A stretch of 64,000 nt of DNA from Ramlibacter sp. Leaf400 (GCF_001424545.1 NZ_LMQL01000009.1:62001-126000), one strand, 5' to 3'; shown: positions 25,786 through 34,764, counted from the stretch's first letter. Translations and numbers: made by a program. The notes: generated from the sequence alone by a model not told the origin.

Positions 25786-26556
25786 CTACCCGAGCCCCGC
25801 CTCGCGCTCGATCGACCGCCGCACCTGCAGCAGCTTGGGGCCCACCCTCTGCAGCAGCATCTCCCTCGGCAGCTTGTAGGCCGGTCCGCCGACGCTGACC
25901 GCGAACAGTTCGCCGCGCGGCCCGTGGAGCGGGAAGCCCAGCGCGTGGATGTCGGGGTGCCATTCGCCGAACGAGCTGCAGTAGCCGACCTCGGCGTGCT
26001 CCGCCAGGGCGGCGTCGAGCCGCGCTTGCACCTGCGGCCAGTCGCTGCCGCTGGCCACGCGGATCTCGTCCAGCAGGAGCCGGCGCTCCGGCGGGGGCAC
26101 CGCCGCCAGGTAGGCACGGCCCGCGGCCGACGTCGCGATCGCCATGCGGGAGCCCACGTCCATGCGCGAAAGGATGAGCGCCGACTGCGGGCGCAGCGTG
26201 TCGATCAGCAGGATGTCGAGCCCGTCGCGCACGCCCAGGTGGACGTTCGCGCCGGCCGCCTCGGCCAGCTCGGCCAGGTGCAGGCGCGCCTGCTGGCGGA
26301 AGTCGAACCCGCGCAGGTAGGCGTTGCCCAGGTGCAGGGCCGCGGGCCCCAGCGCGTAGCGGTCGCCGCCCACCACGCGCAGGAACCCGGTCGATTGCAG
26401 CGTGGCGGCCAGCCGCGTCAGGGTCGCCTTGGGGATGCCCGTGCGCTCGCTCAGGGCCCGGTGGGTCAGCGGTTCGACGGCGTCCGCCACCGTGCGCAGC
26501 AGCGCCAGCCCTCGTCCGAGGGCGCTGACCTCATCTTTCACCACGGGTTCGGCCAC
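25786..26556 (-). CDS. IclR-family transcriptional regulator
   Basis: A 256-residue regulator with an N-terminal winged helix (~10-75; recognition helix GIPKATLTRLAATL) and a C-terminal GAF-like effector domain (~85-250; SRMDVGSRMAIATSAAGRAYLA, DIHALGFPLHGPRGELFAVSVGG). GTG 26556 is preceded by GGAGA. It diverges from a TctC / TauD-type pair. Two GGAAC-type palindromes in the shared promoter region are its probable operators. The effector is presumably the ligand or product of that pair. Confidence 0.9.
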   Translation of the reverse strand: MAEPVVKDEVSALGRGLALLRTVADAVEPLTHRALSERTGIPKATLTRLAATLQSTGFLRVVGGDRYALGPAALHLGNAYLRGFDFRQQARLHLAELAEAAGANVHLGVRDGLDILLIDTLRPQSALILSRMDVGSRMAIATSAAGRAYLAAVPPPERRLLLDEIRVASGSDWPQVQARLDAALAEHAEVGYCSSFGEWHPDIHALGFPLHGPRGELFAVSVGGPAYKLPREMLLQRVGPKLLQVRRSIEREAGLG

Positions 26557-26575
26557 TGAAAAGTCTCCATTTTCC

Positions 26576-26588
26576 GGAACACGGTTTC
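26576..26588. promoter_or_regulatory. Putative IclR operator 1
   Basis: GGAACACGGTTTC is an imperfect palindrome (GGAAC-N3-GTTTC) 19 bp upstream of the iclR start codon. It is a near copy of the site at 26618 and lies on the same DNA face, 42 bp away (four turns). IclR-type regulators commonly recognise GGAA-N-TTCC palindromes. Confidence 0.55.
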
Positions 26589-26617
26589 ATTTTAATAGCG
26601 ATGTGCGCTAGGATTGC

Positions 26618-26630
26618 GGAACCGCGTTCC
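26618..26630. promoter_or_regulatory. Putative IclR operator 2
   Basis: GGAACCGCGTTCC is a perfect 13-bp palindrome (GGAAC-CGC-GTTCC) 28 bp upstream of the TctC start codon. With site 1 it brackets the AT-richer core (TTTCATTTTAATAG), which probably holds the divergent promoters. Confidence 0.6.
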
Positions 26631-26658
26631 ACTTTTGGCTGACTTCAGGAGACCTCCC

Positions 26659-27627
26659 TTGCGCTTCCTCCAGCTTTGCACGGGCCTGCTGGCCGGTGCC
26701 CTCGCCTTCGGCGCGGCCGCGCCCGCCGCGGCCCAGAACTTCCCCACCGGCCCGGTGAAGATCATCATCCCGTTCCCGCCCGGCGGCCCCACCGACACCG
26801 TCGGCCGCATCCTGGCCAAGAACCTGCAGGATCTGTGGGGCCAGCCGGTGCTGATCGACTACAAGCCCGGCGCCGGCACCGTGATCGGGGCCGACCATGT
26901 GGCCAAGTCCGCGCCGGACGGCCACACCATCGGGATGGTGAACTCCTCGCTGGCGGTCAATCCGACCCTGCGCAAGCAACTGCCCTACGACACGCTGAAG
27001 GACCTCACGGGCGTCACCCAGCTGTTCGACATGCAGCTGGCCATCGTGGCCCGGCCGGACGCGCCCTTCAACAACCTGCGGGAGCTGATCGCCTTCGCCA
27101 AGAAGAACCCGGGCAAGCTGAACTACGGCACGCCCGGCGCGGGCAGCACCACCCACCTGGGCGCCGAGCTGCTGCAGCGCGAGGCCGGCTTCGAGATGCA
27201 GCACGTGGGCATGAAGGGCAGCGCCCCGGCCCACACCGAGCTGATGGGCGGGCGCCTGGACCTGGTGGTCGACCCCTTCCTGTCCATCCTGCCCTACGTG
27301 CAGGGCGGCAAGATGAAGCTGATCGCCACCATGGGCGACCAGCGCGTGGCCGGCCACGACTTCCCCACGGTGGCCGAGACCGTCCCCGGCTTCAACGTCG
27401 GCGCCCTCCTGGGCTACGTGGTGCCGGCCGGCACGCCCAAGGCCGTGGTCCAGAAGATCCAGGCCGACACCGCCAAGGCGCTGGCCAGCCCCGAGATCCA
27501 GCAGCGCGCCCGCGAGTACGGGCTCAAGGTGGTCGGCTCGCGGCCGGAGCAGTTCAACACCCTGATCTCCACCGAGATGAAACGCTGGGGCAAGGTCGTC
27601 ACCGACGCCAAGATCCAGATCGACTGA
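26659..27627 (+). CDS. Bug/TctC-family periplasmic substrate-binding protein
   Basis: A 322-residue receptor starting at TTG 26659, chosen because AGGAGA lies 6 nt upstream; the longer frame would overlap the operator. The signal peptide ends at APAAAQN, then FPTGPVKIIIPFPPGGPTD. It is followed 12 bp later by a TauD/TfdA-type dioxygenase and divergent from iclR, so the ligand is likely the dioxygenase substrate or a precursor (inference). Confidence 0.9.
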   Translation: MRFLQLCTGLLAGALAFGAAAPAAAQNFPTGPVKIIIPFPPGGPTDTVGRILAKNLQDLWGQPVLIDYKPGAGTVIGADHVAKSAPDGHTIGMVNSSLAVNPTLRKQLPYDTLKDLTGVTQLFDMQLAIVARPDAPFNNLRELIAFAKKNPGKLNYGTPGAGSTTHLGAELLQREAGFEMQHVGMKGSAPAHTELMGGRLDLVVDPFLSILPYVQGGKMKLIATMGDQRVAGHDFPTVAETVPGFNVGALLGYVVPAGTPKAVVQKIQADTAKALASPEIQQRAREYGLKVVGSRPEQFNTLISTEMKRWGKVVTDAKIQID

Positions 27628-27639
27628 AAGCGTGCCGCC

Positions 27640-28629
27640 ATGAGCCTGAGCCTGAAACCCCTGCATCCCGTCTTTGCCGCCGAAGCCAGCGGCCTGGACC
27701 TCACCCAGCCCCTGGCCGACCGCGACGTGCGCGCCATCAACGCGGCGATGAACGAATACGCCGTGCTCGTCTGGCGCGGCCAGCCGCTCACCGCACAGCA
27801 GCAGATCGATTTCGCCAAGCACTTCGGTCCGCTGGACATCGGCTTGAAGCGCGTGTTCAAGCGGCCCGAGCGGCTGCCCGACGAGCGCCTGATCGACATC
27901 TCCAACGTCGACGCCCAGGGCAACGTGGCGCGCCGCGATTCGCCCAAGAACCTGTCCAACTTCGCCAACCAGCTGTGGCACAGCGACAGCTCCTTCATGG
28001 ACCCGCGGGCCGCCTATTCGATGCTGCACTGCGTGGTGAAGCCCAGCTGGGGCGGGGACACCGAGTTCGCCGACCTGCGCAATGCGTACGACACGCTGGA
28101 CGAGCGCACCAGGGCCGAGATCCAGGACCTCAAGGCCGAGCACTTCGCGCTGCACACGCGCCTGCTGCTGGGCGACGACGCCTACACCGACGAGCAGAAG
28201 AAGGAAATCCCCCCGGCGGTCTGGCCGATCGTCGACACCCACCGCGGCTCCGGCCGCAAGGTGCTGTTCGTCGGCGTGCATGCGCGCCAGGTGCTCGGCT
28301 GGCCGACGGCCGAAAGCCGGATGTACCTGCAGGACCTGCTGGAGCACGCGACCCGGCGCGAGAACGTCTACACGCACAAGTGGGAGATCGGCGACCTGGT
28401 GATCTGGGACAACCGCGCCACCCTGCACCGCGGCCGGCGCTACGACATCGGCGAGCGGCGCGAACTGCGCCGCACGACGACACGCCGGAGGCGATGCTGC
28501 TGGCCGCGTGAGGGCCGCGGGGGCCGCGGGGGCCGCGGGGCCCTAGCGCCCCTTGCCCTTCACCTTCTGCACCTGGCGCGAGATCGACGACGCCACCGAG
28601 GACCACTCTTCGGAGGTGAGCAGTTTTGA
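27640..28629 (+). CDS. TauD/TfdA-family 2-oxoglutarate dioxygenase with C-terminal frame break
   Basis: A Fe(II)/2-oxoglutarate dioxygenase. The iron triad is H114-x-D116 (LWHSDSSF) with a distal His in ATLHRGRRY; the 2-oxoglutarate Arg is in ERRELRRTTT. Family proteins end about 10-15 residues later. Here the frame continues with an Arg/Cys/Gly-rich tail that is not protein-like, while the -1 frame from about 28478 gives DDTPEAMLLAA and a stop at 28511. A one-base loss in the ACGACGAC run near 28475-28481 would explain this. Likely substrates are sulfonates or aryloxyacetates. The core active site is intact. Confidence 0.83.
   Translation: MSLSLKPLHPVFAAEASGLDLTQPLADRDVRAINAAMNEYAVLVWRGQPLTAQQQIDFAKHFGPLDIGLKRVFKRPERLPDERLIDISNVDAQGNVARRDSPKNLSNFANQLWHSDSSFMDPRAAYSMLHCVVKPSWGGDTEFADLRNAYDTLDERTRAEIQDLKAEHFALHTRLLLGDDAYTDEQKKEIPPAVWPIVDTHRGSGRKVLFVGVHARQVLGWPTAESRMYLQDLLEHATRRENVYTHKWEIGDLVIWDNRATLHRGRRYDIGERRELRRTTTRRRRCCWPREGRGGRGGRGALAPLALHLLHLARDRRRHRGPLFGGEQF
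28512..28538. repeat. Three tandem copies of a 9-bp GC-only unit
   Basis: GGGCCGCGG occurs three times head to tail, followed by GGCCC. It starts directly after the expected stop codon of the dioxygenase and lies between it and the convergent hemerythrin gene. It could be a slippage-prone spot. Confidence 0.8.
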
Positions 28630-29055
28630 CGTGTACGAGCGCAGGGCCGTGTCTTCCTGGTCCAGGTGGCCCAGCATCAGCTTGCAGTGTTGCCGCAGGA
28701 GCGCTTCGACCTCGCCCCTGTCGGCGTCGCCGCCCTGCTCGATCGTCTCCAGCAGCCCGACCGCCTTGGCCAGGAGCTGCTCGCACTGCCGGCTGTCATG
28801 GTCGAGCACGTCGAGCAACTGGTCGGCTTGTGCCGACCGGCCGCGCACGGAGCCCAGGAGGACGGTGCCCTTGGGCCGGTGCGTCATGCTCTCGAAGTCC
28901 TGGTAGTCCTGGATCCGTCGCCGAAGCACCTTCAGCTGCGGGCCCGGGTGCTCCCACTCATCGTCATCGAGGACGCTCCCGATCGCGGCCAGCAATTGCC
29001 GCAACCGGCTGTGCTCTGCCTCGAGAATCCTCCACGCGGATCCGGACGCCAGCAT
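28543..29055 (-). CDS. Hemerythrin-like (HHE) domain protein
   Basis: A 170-residue four-helix protein with the His/Glu spacing of the hemerythrin family: EAEHSRLRQLL, FESMTHR, LDHDSRQCEQLL and HCKLMLGHLDQEDTAL. It may bind a di-iron centre, but some ligands depart from the canonical HxxxE-HxxxxD set, so oxygen binding is uncertain. I chose ATG 29055, preceded by GGGGGA; the longer frame would overlap the divergent ThDP-enzyme start. It converges with the TauD-like gene. Confidence 0.72.
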   Translation of the reverse strand: MLASGSAWRILEAEHSRLRQLLAAIGSVLDDDEWEHPGPQLKVLRRRIQDYQDFESMTHRPKGTVLLGSVRGRSAQADQLLDVLDHDSRQCEQLLAKAVGLLETIEQGGDADRGEVEALLRQHCKLMLGHLDQEDTALRSYTSKLLTSEEWSSVASSISRQVQKVKGKGR

Positions 29056-29140
29056 TTTCAGTTCCCCCGATGAAAAGGCTGGCCCATTGTGCTCCCGCGC
29101 AGCTCCACCGGGGCCCTTGCCGGTGTGAGAATCCACGGCC

Positions 29141-30682
29141 ATGAACGGCGCAAGAAGTCTCGTCGAGACCCTCAGGGCCTGCGGGGTGGACACCTGTTTC
29201 GCCAACCCGGGCACCAGCGAGATGCACTTTGTCGCCGCCCTGGACCAGGCCAGCGGCATGCACTGCGTGCTGGGGCTGCAGGAGAACGTCGTCACCGGCA
29301 TGGCGGACGGCTACTGGCGCATCGCGGGGCGGCCCGCATGCACTTTGCTGCATTGCGGTCCCGGCCTGGCCAACGGGCTGGGCAACCTGCACAACGCGCG
29401 CCGCGCGCGCAGCGGCATCGTCAACATCGTCGGTGACCAGGCGACCTGGCACCGTCCTTTCGACCCGCCCCTGGCCGCCGACACGGAAGCGCTGGCGCGC
29501 AGCGTCTCGGCCTGGGTGCGGACGTGCACGTCGGCCGCCGACGTCGGGCGCGACGCCGCCGCGGCCGTGCAGGCGGCCCGCACCGTGCCCGGCCAGGTCG
29601 CGACCCTGGTCCTGCCCTCGGATGCCTCGTGGGACGAAGGCGGCCGGGTCGCCGCGCCGCTCGCGGTTCCGCCGCCGCCGGCGGTCGACGGCCTCGCCGT
29701 CGAGAACGCCGCCCGGGTGCTGCGCTCCGGGCGCAAGGTCTTGCTGCTGCTCGCGGGCGCGGCGGTGCTCGACGAAGGCCAGGCCCTGGCCTGGCGGATC
29801 GCACGGCGCACCGGCGCCGCGCTGATGGCCGACTACGTCATCGGTCGCGTCGCCCGCGGCCGGGGACGGCTGCCCCTGGAGCGGGTGCCCTACAACGTCG
29901 ACCTGGCGCTCAAGGCGCTGGCGGGCTACGAGGACATCGTGCTCGTGAACGCGAAGACGCCGGTCAACTTCTTCGGCTACCCCGGCAAGCCGTCGGTCCA
30001 GCACGCGCCCGACGCGCGGCTGCATGTGCTGTCGCGTCCCGAGCACGATGCGGTGGCGGCGCTGCGGGCCCTGGCCGAGGCGCTGGCTGCACCGGCGGTG
30101 GAGATCCCGGACCCCGGACCGCGCCCCGATCGGGCGAGCGGCGCGCCGGCGCCGGAAAAGCTGGCGCAGACCATCGCCGCGCTGATGCCCGAGCACGCCA
30201 TCGTCTCCGACGAAAGCATCTCCTATGGACGCGGCCTGTACCGGCTGACCCATGCCGCCGCGCCGCACGACTGGCTGCACCTGGCGGGCGGCGCCATCGG
30301 CGACGGCATGCCGGTCGCCACCGGAGCGGCGATCGCGGCCGGGGGCCAGCGGCGCGTGCTCAACCTCCAGGCCGACGGCTCGGCGATGTACTCGCTGCAA
30401 TCGCTCTGGACCCAGGCGCGCGAGAACGCGCCGGTGACCACGCTCCTCCTGAGCAACCGCAAGTACGCCATCCTGCTCAACGAGTACGGCGCCGTGGGCG
30501 CGACGCCGGGACCGCAGGCGATGCGCATGCTGGACCTGGGCAATCCCGACCTGCGCTGGACCGACCTGGCCCGGGGCATGGGCGTGGAGGCGGCCCAGGC
30601 CACGACGATGGAGCAGTGCGCCGACCTGATGGCGGCGAGCTTCGGCCGCGAGGCGCCGTTCCTGATCGAACTGATCGTCTGA
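29141..30682 (+). CDS. Thiamine-diphosphate-dependent enzyme (acetolactate synthase/benzoylformate decarboxylase-like)
   Basis: A 513-residue ThDP enzyme with N-terminal Pyr, central and C-terminal PP domains. The activating Glu is in GLQENVVTG (about 49). The metal/ThDP motif runs from ADGSAMYS to SNRKYAIL near residue 410-450, with Ala-Asp-Gly in place of Gly-Asp-Gly. It lacks the FAD-binding character of true acetolactate synthases, so a 2-oxo acid decarboxylase or carboligase is more likely. No operon partner is seen. Confidence 0.83.
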   Translation: MNGARSLVETLRACGVDTCFANPGTSEMHFVAALDQASGMHCVLGLQENVVTGMADGYWRIAGRPACTLLHCGPGLANGLGNLHNARRARSGIVNIVGDQATWHRPFDPPLAADTEALARSVSAWVRTCTSAADVGRDAAAAVQAARTVPGQVATLVLPSDASWDEGGRVAAPLAVPPPPAVDGLAVENAARVLRSGRKVLLLLAGAAVLDEGQALAWRIARRTGAALMADYVIGRVARGRGRLPLERVPYNVDLALKALAGYEDIVLVNAKTPVNFFGYPGKPSVQHAPDARLHVLSRPEHDAVAALRALAEALAAPAVEIPDPGPRPDRASGAPAPEKLAQTIAALMPEHAIVSDESISYGRGLYRLTHAAAPHDWLHLAGGAIGDGMPVATGAAIAAGGQRRVLNLQADGSAMYSLQSLWTQARENAPVTTLLLSNRKYAILLNEYGAVGATPGPQAMRMLDLGNPDLRWTDLARGMGVEAAQATTMEQCADLMAASFGREAPFLIELIV

Positions 30683-30695
30683 GAGGCGCGGCGGT

Positions 30696-32480
30696 TCAGC
30701 CCGCCGAACCGTCCCCCTCCACCCCGCCGCCCTCGTCCACGGGAAGCGCGATGAAGACGGAAGTCCCCTTTTCCGGACTGGACTGGATCCACGCGCGGCC
30801 GCCGTGCAGCCGCAGGATCCTCTCGACCATCGCAAGCCCGATCCCCGTGCCGGGAAAAGCACCCGCCGCATGCATGCGCCGGAAGGGCTTGAACACTTCG
30901 GTGGCCCCGGAGCTGTCGAAACCTTCACCGTTGTCGCCGATGACGATGGTCTTCCAACCGTCTTCCTCCCGGCCGGTCACCGTGATCACCGCAGGCGAGC
31001 GCGCCGCGCTGAATTTCCACGCGTTGCCGAGCAGGTTCTCCAGCACCTGGCGCAGCAGCACGCGATCGCCGCGCACGGTCAGGCCGTCCTGGATCCTGGT
31101 CTCGACCGGGCGGTCCGGCGCCTGTTCGCGCAGCCCGGCCAGGACCTCGTGCGCCATCGTGCTGACGTCCACCCGCGTGGTGGCGACGGGCGCGCGGGAG
31201 AGCTTGCCCAACGCCAGCAGCGACTCGGTGAGCTCGCTCATCTGCGTGGCGTTGGCGACGATGCGCCGCAGGTAGTGCGAGGCCTTCGCATCCCCCGTCG
31301 CGCCCACCGCCGGCTCGAGCGCCGTGGCGAAGCCCTGGATGGCGGCGATCGGCGCGCGCACGTCGTGGGCCACGCTGTACGAGAAAGCCTCCAGGTCCCG
31401 CAAGGCCGCTTCCAGCTCGCCGGTGCGCGCCCGCACCTTGCCCTCCAGGGCGTTGTTGAGGACCTGCAGGCGCTGGCGCGCGCGGCCCAGCGATTCGGTC
31501 GTCCGGCTGGCCTGGTTCTGCAGGCGCAGCAGCAACCAAGCGAAGGTGGCGATGACGAGCGTGGCCACGGTGCAGGCGACCGCGTAGTAGAACGAGCGTG
31601 CCCGGGGGCCGGCCAGCGTGTCCGGGACCGACGTGCCGACGAACACCGTCAGCGGGAAAGCCTGGACCCGGCGCGCCGACGCGAGGATGTGGCGTCCCTC
31701 CACGGTCACCGGCTGGCCCAGCGTGCCGGCCGCCAGCACTTGGGGAAGCACCGCGACCTCGGGCGCACGCTGCTCCTTCATCCTGTCGACGTTGTGCCAC
31801 CGCGCGCGGGGCTGGCCGTCCGGCCCGGCGACCAGGACGACCGTCTCGTCCGGGATGCTGTAGTCCTGCATCAGCCCCAGCAGGTCCCGCACGTCCACGA
31901 GCAGCGCGATCACGCCCGCGGGCCGCTCGGCCGTGCCGGCCGCGCGCGTCAGCAGCGGAACGAGCGTCAGGTCGCCGGACTTCACCAGCCGCGCCGGGAA
32001 GGTCCTCGCACGGGCCGGCGCTTCCTGCAACCACTGGGGACACCATCGCGCGAACGCGGACGCCTCTCCTGCGCCTCGGCTCGACGACGAGGACCCGTCT
32101 TCCCCGCAGGCCAGCGCCTCGCTCAGCAGGGTGTTGACGCGGGCGCGTTCGCGCAGCTGCGCGGGGAAGTTCGAACCAGGGGTCGAATGGACCTCCGAGA
32201 GGTACTGCGCCACCGCATCGGCGTTGCCCAGGGCCCGGGTGAGGTAGTGGCCCACCGCCACCGACAGGTTGCCCTGCCGCCGCGCGGCCGAGGAGAGGGC
32301 CTGGCGGCTTTCATGCGTGGTGGTTTCGGCCCAGACGCCCCAGACCAGCGCGGTCATCACCAGCACGGTGAACGCCAGCAGCCAGCGCCAGCGGTCGGTC
32401 GAGCGCCGGACCGATTCGACGTCGGGCACATGCCGGCTTTCTTCGAACTGCAGGGGAACGGACAAGGCGGTCGGCTTCAC
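30696..32480 (-). CDS. Membrane sensor histidine kinase
   Basis: A 594-residue kinase: TM1 about 32-51, an extracytoplasmic PAS/CACHE-like sensor (~52-297; DLTLVPLLTRA, VDVRDLLGLMQDY), TM2 about 298-318, a coiled coil, HisKA with H372 in VAHDVRAPIAA, then HATPase_c (NLLGNAWKF N-box, GDNGEGFD G1, GTGIGLAMVERI G2). GTG 32480 follows GGAGA; a GTG 11 codons earlier lacks such a site. No response regulator is adjacent, so its partner lies elsewhere. It converges with the ThDP enzyme gene (13 bp apart). Confidence 0.88.
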   Translation of the reverse strand: MKPTALSVPLQFEESRHVPDVESVRRSTDRWRWLLAFTVLVMTALVWGVWAETTTHESRQALSSAARRQGNLSVAVGHYLTRALGNADAVAQYLSEVHSTPGSNFPAQLRERARVNTLLSEALACGEDGSSSSSRGAGEASAFARWCPQWLQEAPARARTFPARLVKSGDLTLVPLLTRAAGTAERPAGVIALLVDVRDLLGLMQDYSIPDETVVLVAGPDGQPRARWHNVDRMKEQRAPEVAVLPQVLAAGTLGQPVTVEGRHILASARRVQAFPLTVFVGTSVPDTLAGPRARSFYYAVACTVATLVIATFAWLLLRLQNQASRTTESLGRARQRLQVLNNALEGKVRARTGELEAALRDLEAFSYSVAHDVRAPIAAIQGFATALEPAVGATGDAKASHYLRRIVANATQMSELTESLLALGKLSRAPVATTRVDVSTMAHEVLAGLREQAPDRPVETRIQDGLTVRGDRVLLRQVLENLLGNAWKFSAARSPAVITVTGREEDGWKTIVIGDNGEGFDSSGATEVFKPFRRMHAAGAFPGTGIGLAMVERILRLHGGRAWIQSSPEKGTSVFIALPVDEGGGVEGDGSAG

Positions 32481-32557
32481 GGTTGATCTCCCGTGACGCT
32501 TCGAAGACGGCACCCGACTGGGCGATTTCGCCCGGGTCCCACATCACCGGCGCCCGA

Positions 32558-33544
32558 TTATCTGGCGAACTGGCGCGCGGCGAAGGCCCAGGTCAGCCGC
32601 GAAGCATCGGGTCCGCGTTCGTCGCTGTAAGGCTCTCCCTTGGCGCCGCCGCTCCAGGCATGGGCCAGGTCACCGATCTCCACCAGCGTCACCACCAGCT
32701 TGCGGCCGCGGGAGAAGCGGGTCACCGCCATGGGGTAGCGCTTGCCGCGCTGCTGGATGCTGGGGGTGCCGGCCTTGGCCCCCGCGGCGTCGGCCCAGAT
32801 CTTCACGGCCGCCAGGCCGTTGCTCGCCGCGACCACGGAGTCCCGCCCGCCGTGGATCACCATCAGCGGCGGCCTCGACGGCGTGGTGCCCGTAGCCGCC
32901 GCCATGAGGGGTGTTCCGTGCCGGCCGCGCATGGCCTGGACCGCCGACGCCGCCGACGACGCGATGCCGGGCGGGATGCCGGAATGCATGATCACCGCCT
33001 TGAACCGCTCGGGCTCGTGCGTCGCCAGCAAGGCGGCCATGCTTCCCCCGGCCGACAGCCCGGCCACGGCGATCCGCTCCCGGTCGGCGCCATAGAGCAG
33101 GCAGACCTGTTCGATGGCTTTCACGATCAGCGCCACTTCGGCGCGGGCGCGGCCGTTCTGCGTGTCATACCAGTTCCAGCAGCCCTGCACGTTGCTCATG
33201 CGGTCCTGCTCGGGGTACAGCACCAGGAACCTCTGCTGCCGCGCGATGCGGTTCATGCGGGTGCTGTCGGCGAAGGCCTTGGCGTCCTGGCCGCAGCCGT
33301 GGAGCATCACCATCAGCGGCAGCTTCTCCCGCAGCCCGACGCCGGGCGGCCGGTAGAGGCGGTAGCGCCTGGCGCCCGCGGCCCCCATGGCCACGCCGGC
33401 GATCCAGTCGCCCTCGACGTCCTGCCGCCGGGCCCGCCGCGGGGCGGGCGCGACCCAGCTCGGGCGCTTCGCCCGCCGGGGCGGCGCCAGGCTTCGCGTA
33501 AGGAGCCGGGTCCATGCCGACAGAGGATTCTTTCGTCTTGGCAT
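32558..33544 (-). CDS. PHB-depolymerase-type extracellular esterase
   Basis: A 328-residue alpha/beta hydrolase of the esterase_phb family. The oxyanion motif LHGCGQ (81-86), the WNWYDT segment, and nucleophile S165 in the lipase box GLSAGGS are visible. The Asp is in HGGRDSVV and the His in DLAHAWSGG. Relatives cleave polyhydroxybutyrate or feruloyl/acetyl esters. The N-terminus is basic (MPRRKNPL) and no clear signal peptide is seen, so export is unsure. It is divergent from the YidB-like gene. Confidence 0.82.
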   Translation of the reverse strand: MPRRKNPLSAWTRLLTRSLAPPRRAKRPSWVAPAPRRARRQDVEGDWIAGVAMGAAGARRYRLYRPPGVGLREKLPLMVMLHGCGQDAKAFADSTRMNRIARQQRFLVLYPEQDRMSNVQGCWNWYDTQNGRARAEVALIVKAIEQVCLLYGADRERIAVAGLSAGGSMAALLATHEPERFKAVIMHSGIPPGIASSAASAVQAMRGRHGTPLMAAATGTTPSRPPLMVIHGGRDSVVAASNGLAAVKIWADAAGAKAGTPSIQQRGKRYPMAVTRFSRGRKLVVTLVEIGDLAHAWSGGAKGEPYSDERGPDASRLTWAFAARQFAR

Positions 33545-33736
33545 CGGGCATTCTGGCGGCCACCGGCCCGTCGGGGCCGGGTGCCAAGTACTGATACGTG
33601 TTCGCGAGGCAAGACCCGGGCCCGACCCACCGCCGGACTTGCAGTCCCGCGCCTTCGCCTGACTCGGCTCGCGGCCTACACAGGCCCGGTGCCGGACTCC
33701 GTACCGTCGCCTCAACGGATCGAAGCGGAGCAAGTC

Positions 33737-34270
33737 ATGAAGAACCTCATCCTCGGACAGGTGCTCGGCAGCATCTTCAACAGCGCCTCGCGGCAACGCA
33801 GCGGCGGCCTGGGCGGCGTGGGCGCGGCCGGCCTGGGCGGCGTGCTGGCCAGCATGCTGGGTCGCGGCCGCCGCGGCAGCCGTGGCGCCCTGCTCGCCCT
33901 GCTGCTGCCCCTGGCCCTGCAGTGGGTGCAGCGCAATGGCGGCCTCGGGGCCGTGCTCAAGCGGATGCAGGACAAGGGTTACGGCCGCCAGGCCCAGTCG
34001 TGGGTGGCCGTGGGCGACAACGACGAACTCGACGCCCGGGCCGTCGACGACGTGGTGGGCCAGGACGAGCTTTCGCGGCTGTCCCAGCAGCTGGGCCTGC
34101 CGCAGGACGAAGTGCGGCAGGGCTTCGCGGAGCTCCTGCCCGAGATGGTGAACCAGCTCACGCCGGACGGCCGGGTCAGCCCCGACGCCGACGAAGTGCT
34201 GGGCAACAGCATCCCGCTGGTGGAGCAGGAAATCGAGAAAGCACGGCACGAGACGGGCCAGCAGGCCTGA
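33737..34270 (+). CDS. YidB-like (DUF937) protein
   Basis: A 177-residue protein. A hydrophobic Gly/Leu-rich N-terminal part (GGLGGVGAAGLGGVLASMLG, then LLALLLPLALQWVQ) precedes a helical C-terminal domain with DELSRLSQQLGLPQDEVRQGFAELLPEMVNQLTPDG, the typical YidB/DUF937 pattern. Function is unknown in the family. It is followed 23 bp later by the DUF3597 gene, probably in one transcript ended by the terminator at 34765. Confidence 0.78.
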   Translation: MKNLILGQVLGSIFNSASRQRSGGLGGVGAAGLGGVLASMLGRGRRGSRGALLALLLPLALQWVQRNGGLGAVLKRMQDKGYGRQAQSWVAVGDNDELDARAVDDVVGQDELSRLSQQLGLPQDEVRQGFAELLPEMVNQLTPDGRVSPDADEVLGNSIPLVEQEIEKARHETGQQA

Positions 34271-34293
34271 CACATTCTTCAAAGGAAAAAACC

Positions 34294-34749
34294 ATGAGCA
34301 TCCTCGGCAAAATTTTCGGTCGCATCTTCCCCAGCGCGCGGGCCGCCGAAAAGCCCCAGCAGCCCACCACGCAGACCACCCCCGCCGGTGGCGCACCCGG
34401 TGCACCCGGTGCACAAGGCACGCCGCAGCAGCCTGCGCCCGGGGCAGCGGGCGCGGCCACCGCCAACACCGCGCCCGTGGCCGCGGTGGAGCGCGTCGAC
34501 ATCGAGAAGGTGCTCGATGACATGGCGTCGAAGAACCAGCAGAAGCTGAACTGGCGCACGTCCATCGTCGACCTCATGAAGCTGGTCGGCATGGAGAGCA
34601 GCCTGCAGGAGCGCAAGGAACTGGCCGACGAACTCGGCTACACCGGCGACAAGTCCGACTCCGCCAAGATGAACATGTGGCTGCACAAGGAAGTGATGCG
34701 CCGCATGGAGGAGAACGGCGGCAAGGTGCCGGCCAACCTCAAGGACTGA
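34294..34749 (+). CDS. DUF3597 domain protein
   Basis: A 151-residue protein. The N-terminus MSILGKIFGRIFPSA is amphipathic, residues ~20-65 are a Pro/Gly/Ala/Thr-rich flexible linker, and the C-terminal ~80 residues (VDIEKVLDDMASKNQQKLNW, SIVDLMKLVGMESSLQERKELADELGY) form the helical DUF3597 domain. An AAAGGAAAA site precedes ATG 34294. It has no known biochemical role; its position next to katE and hemerythrin suggests a stress link (inference). Confidence 0.8.
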   Translation: MSILGKIFGRIFPSARAAEKPQQPTTQTTPAGGAPGAPGAQGTPQQPAPGAAGAATANTAPVAAVERVDIEKVLDDMASKNQQKLNWRTSIVDLMKLVGMESSLQERKELADELGYTGDKSDSAKMNMWLHKEVMRRMEENGGKVPANLKD

Positions 34750-34764
34750 AGGCCGCCAATCAGC

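Noticed and set aside
28470..28485. Programmed frameshift in the TauD-type dioxygenase
   Set aside because: ACGACGACAC is not a known slippery site; the position at the very end of the protein fits a small deletion.
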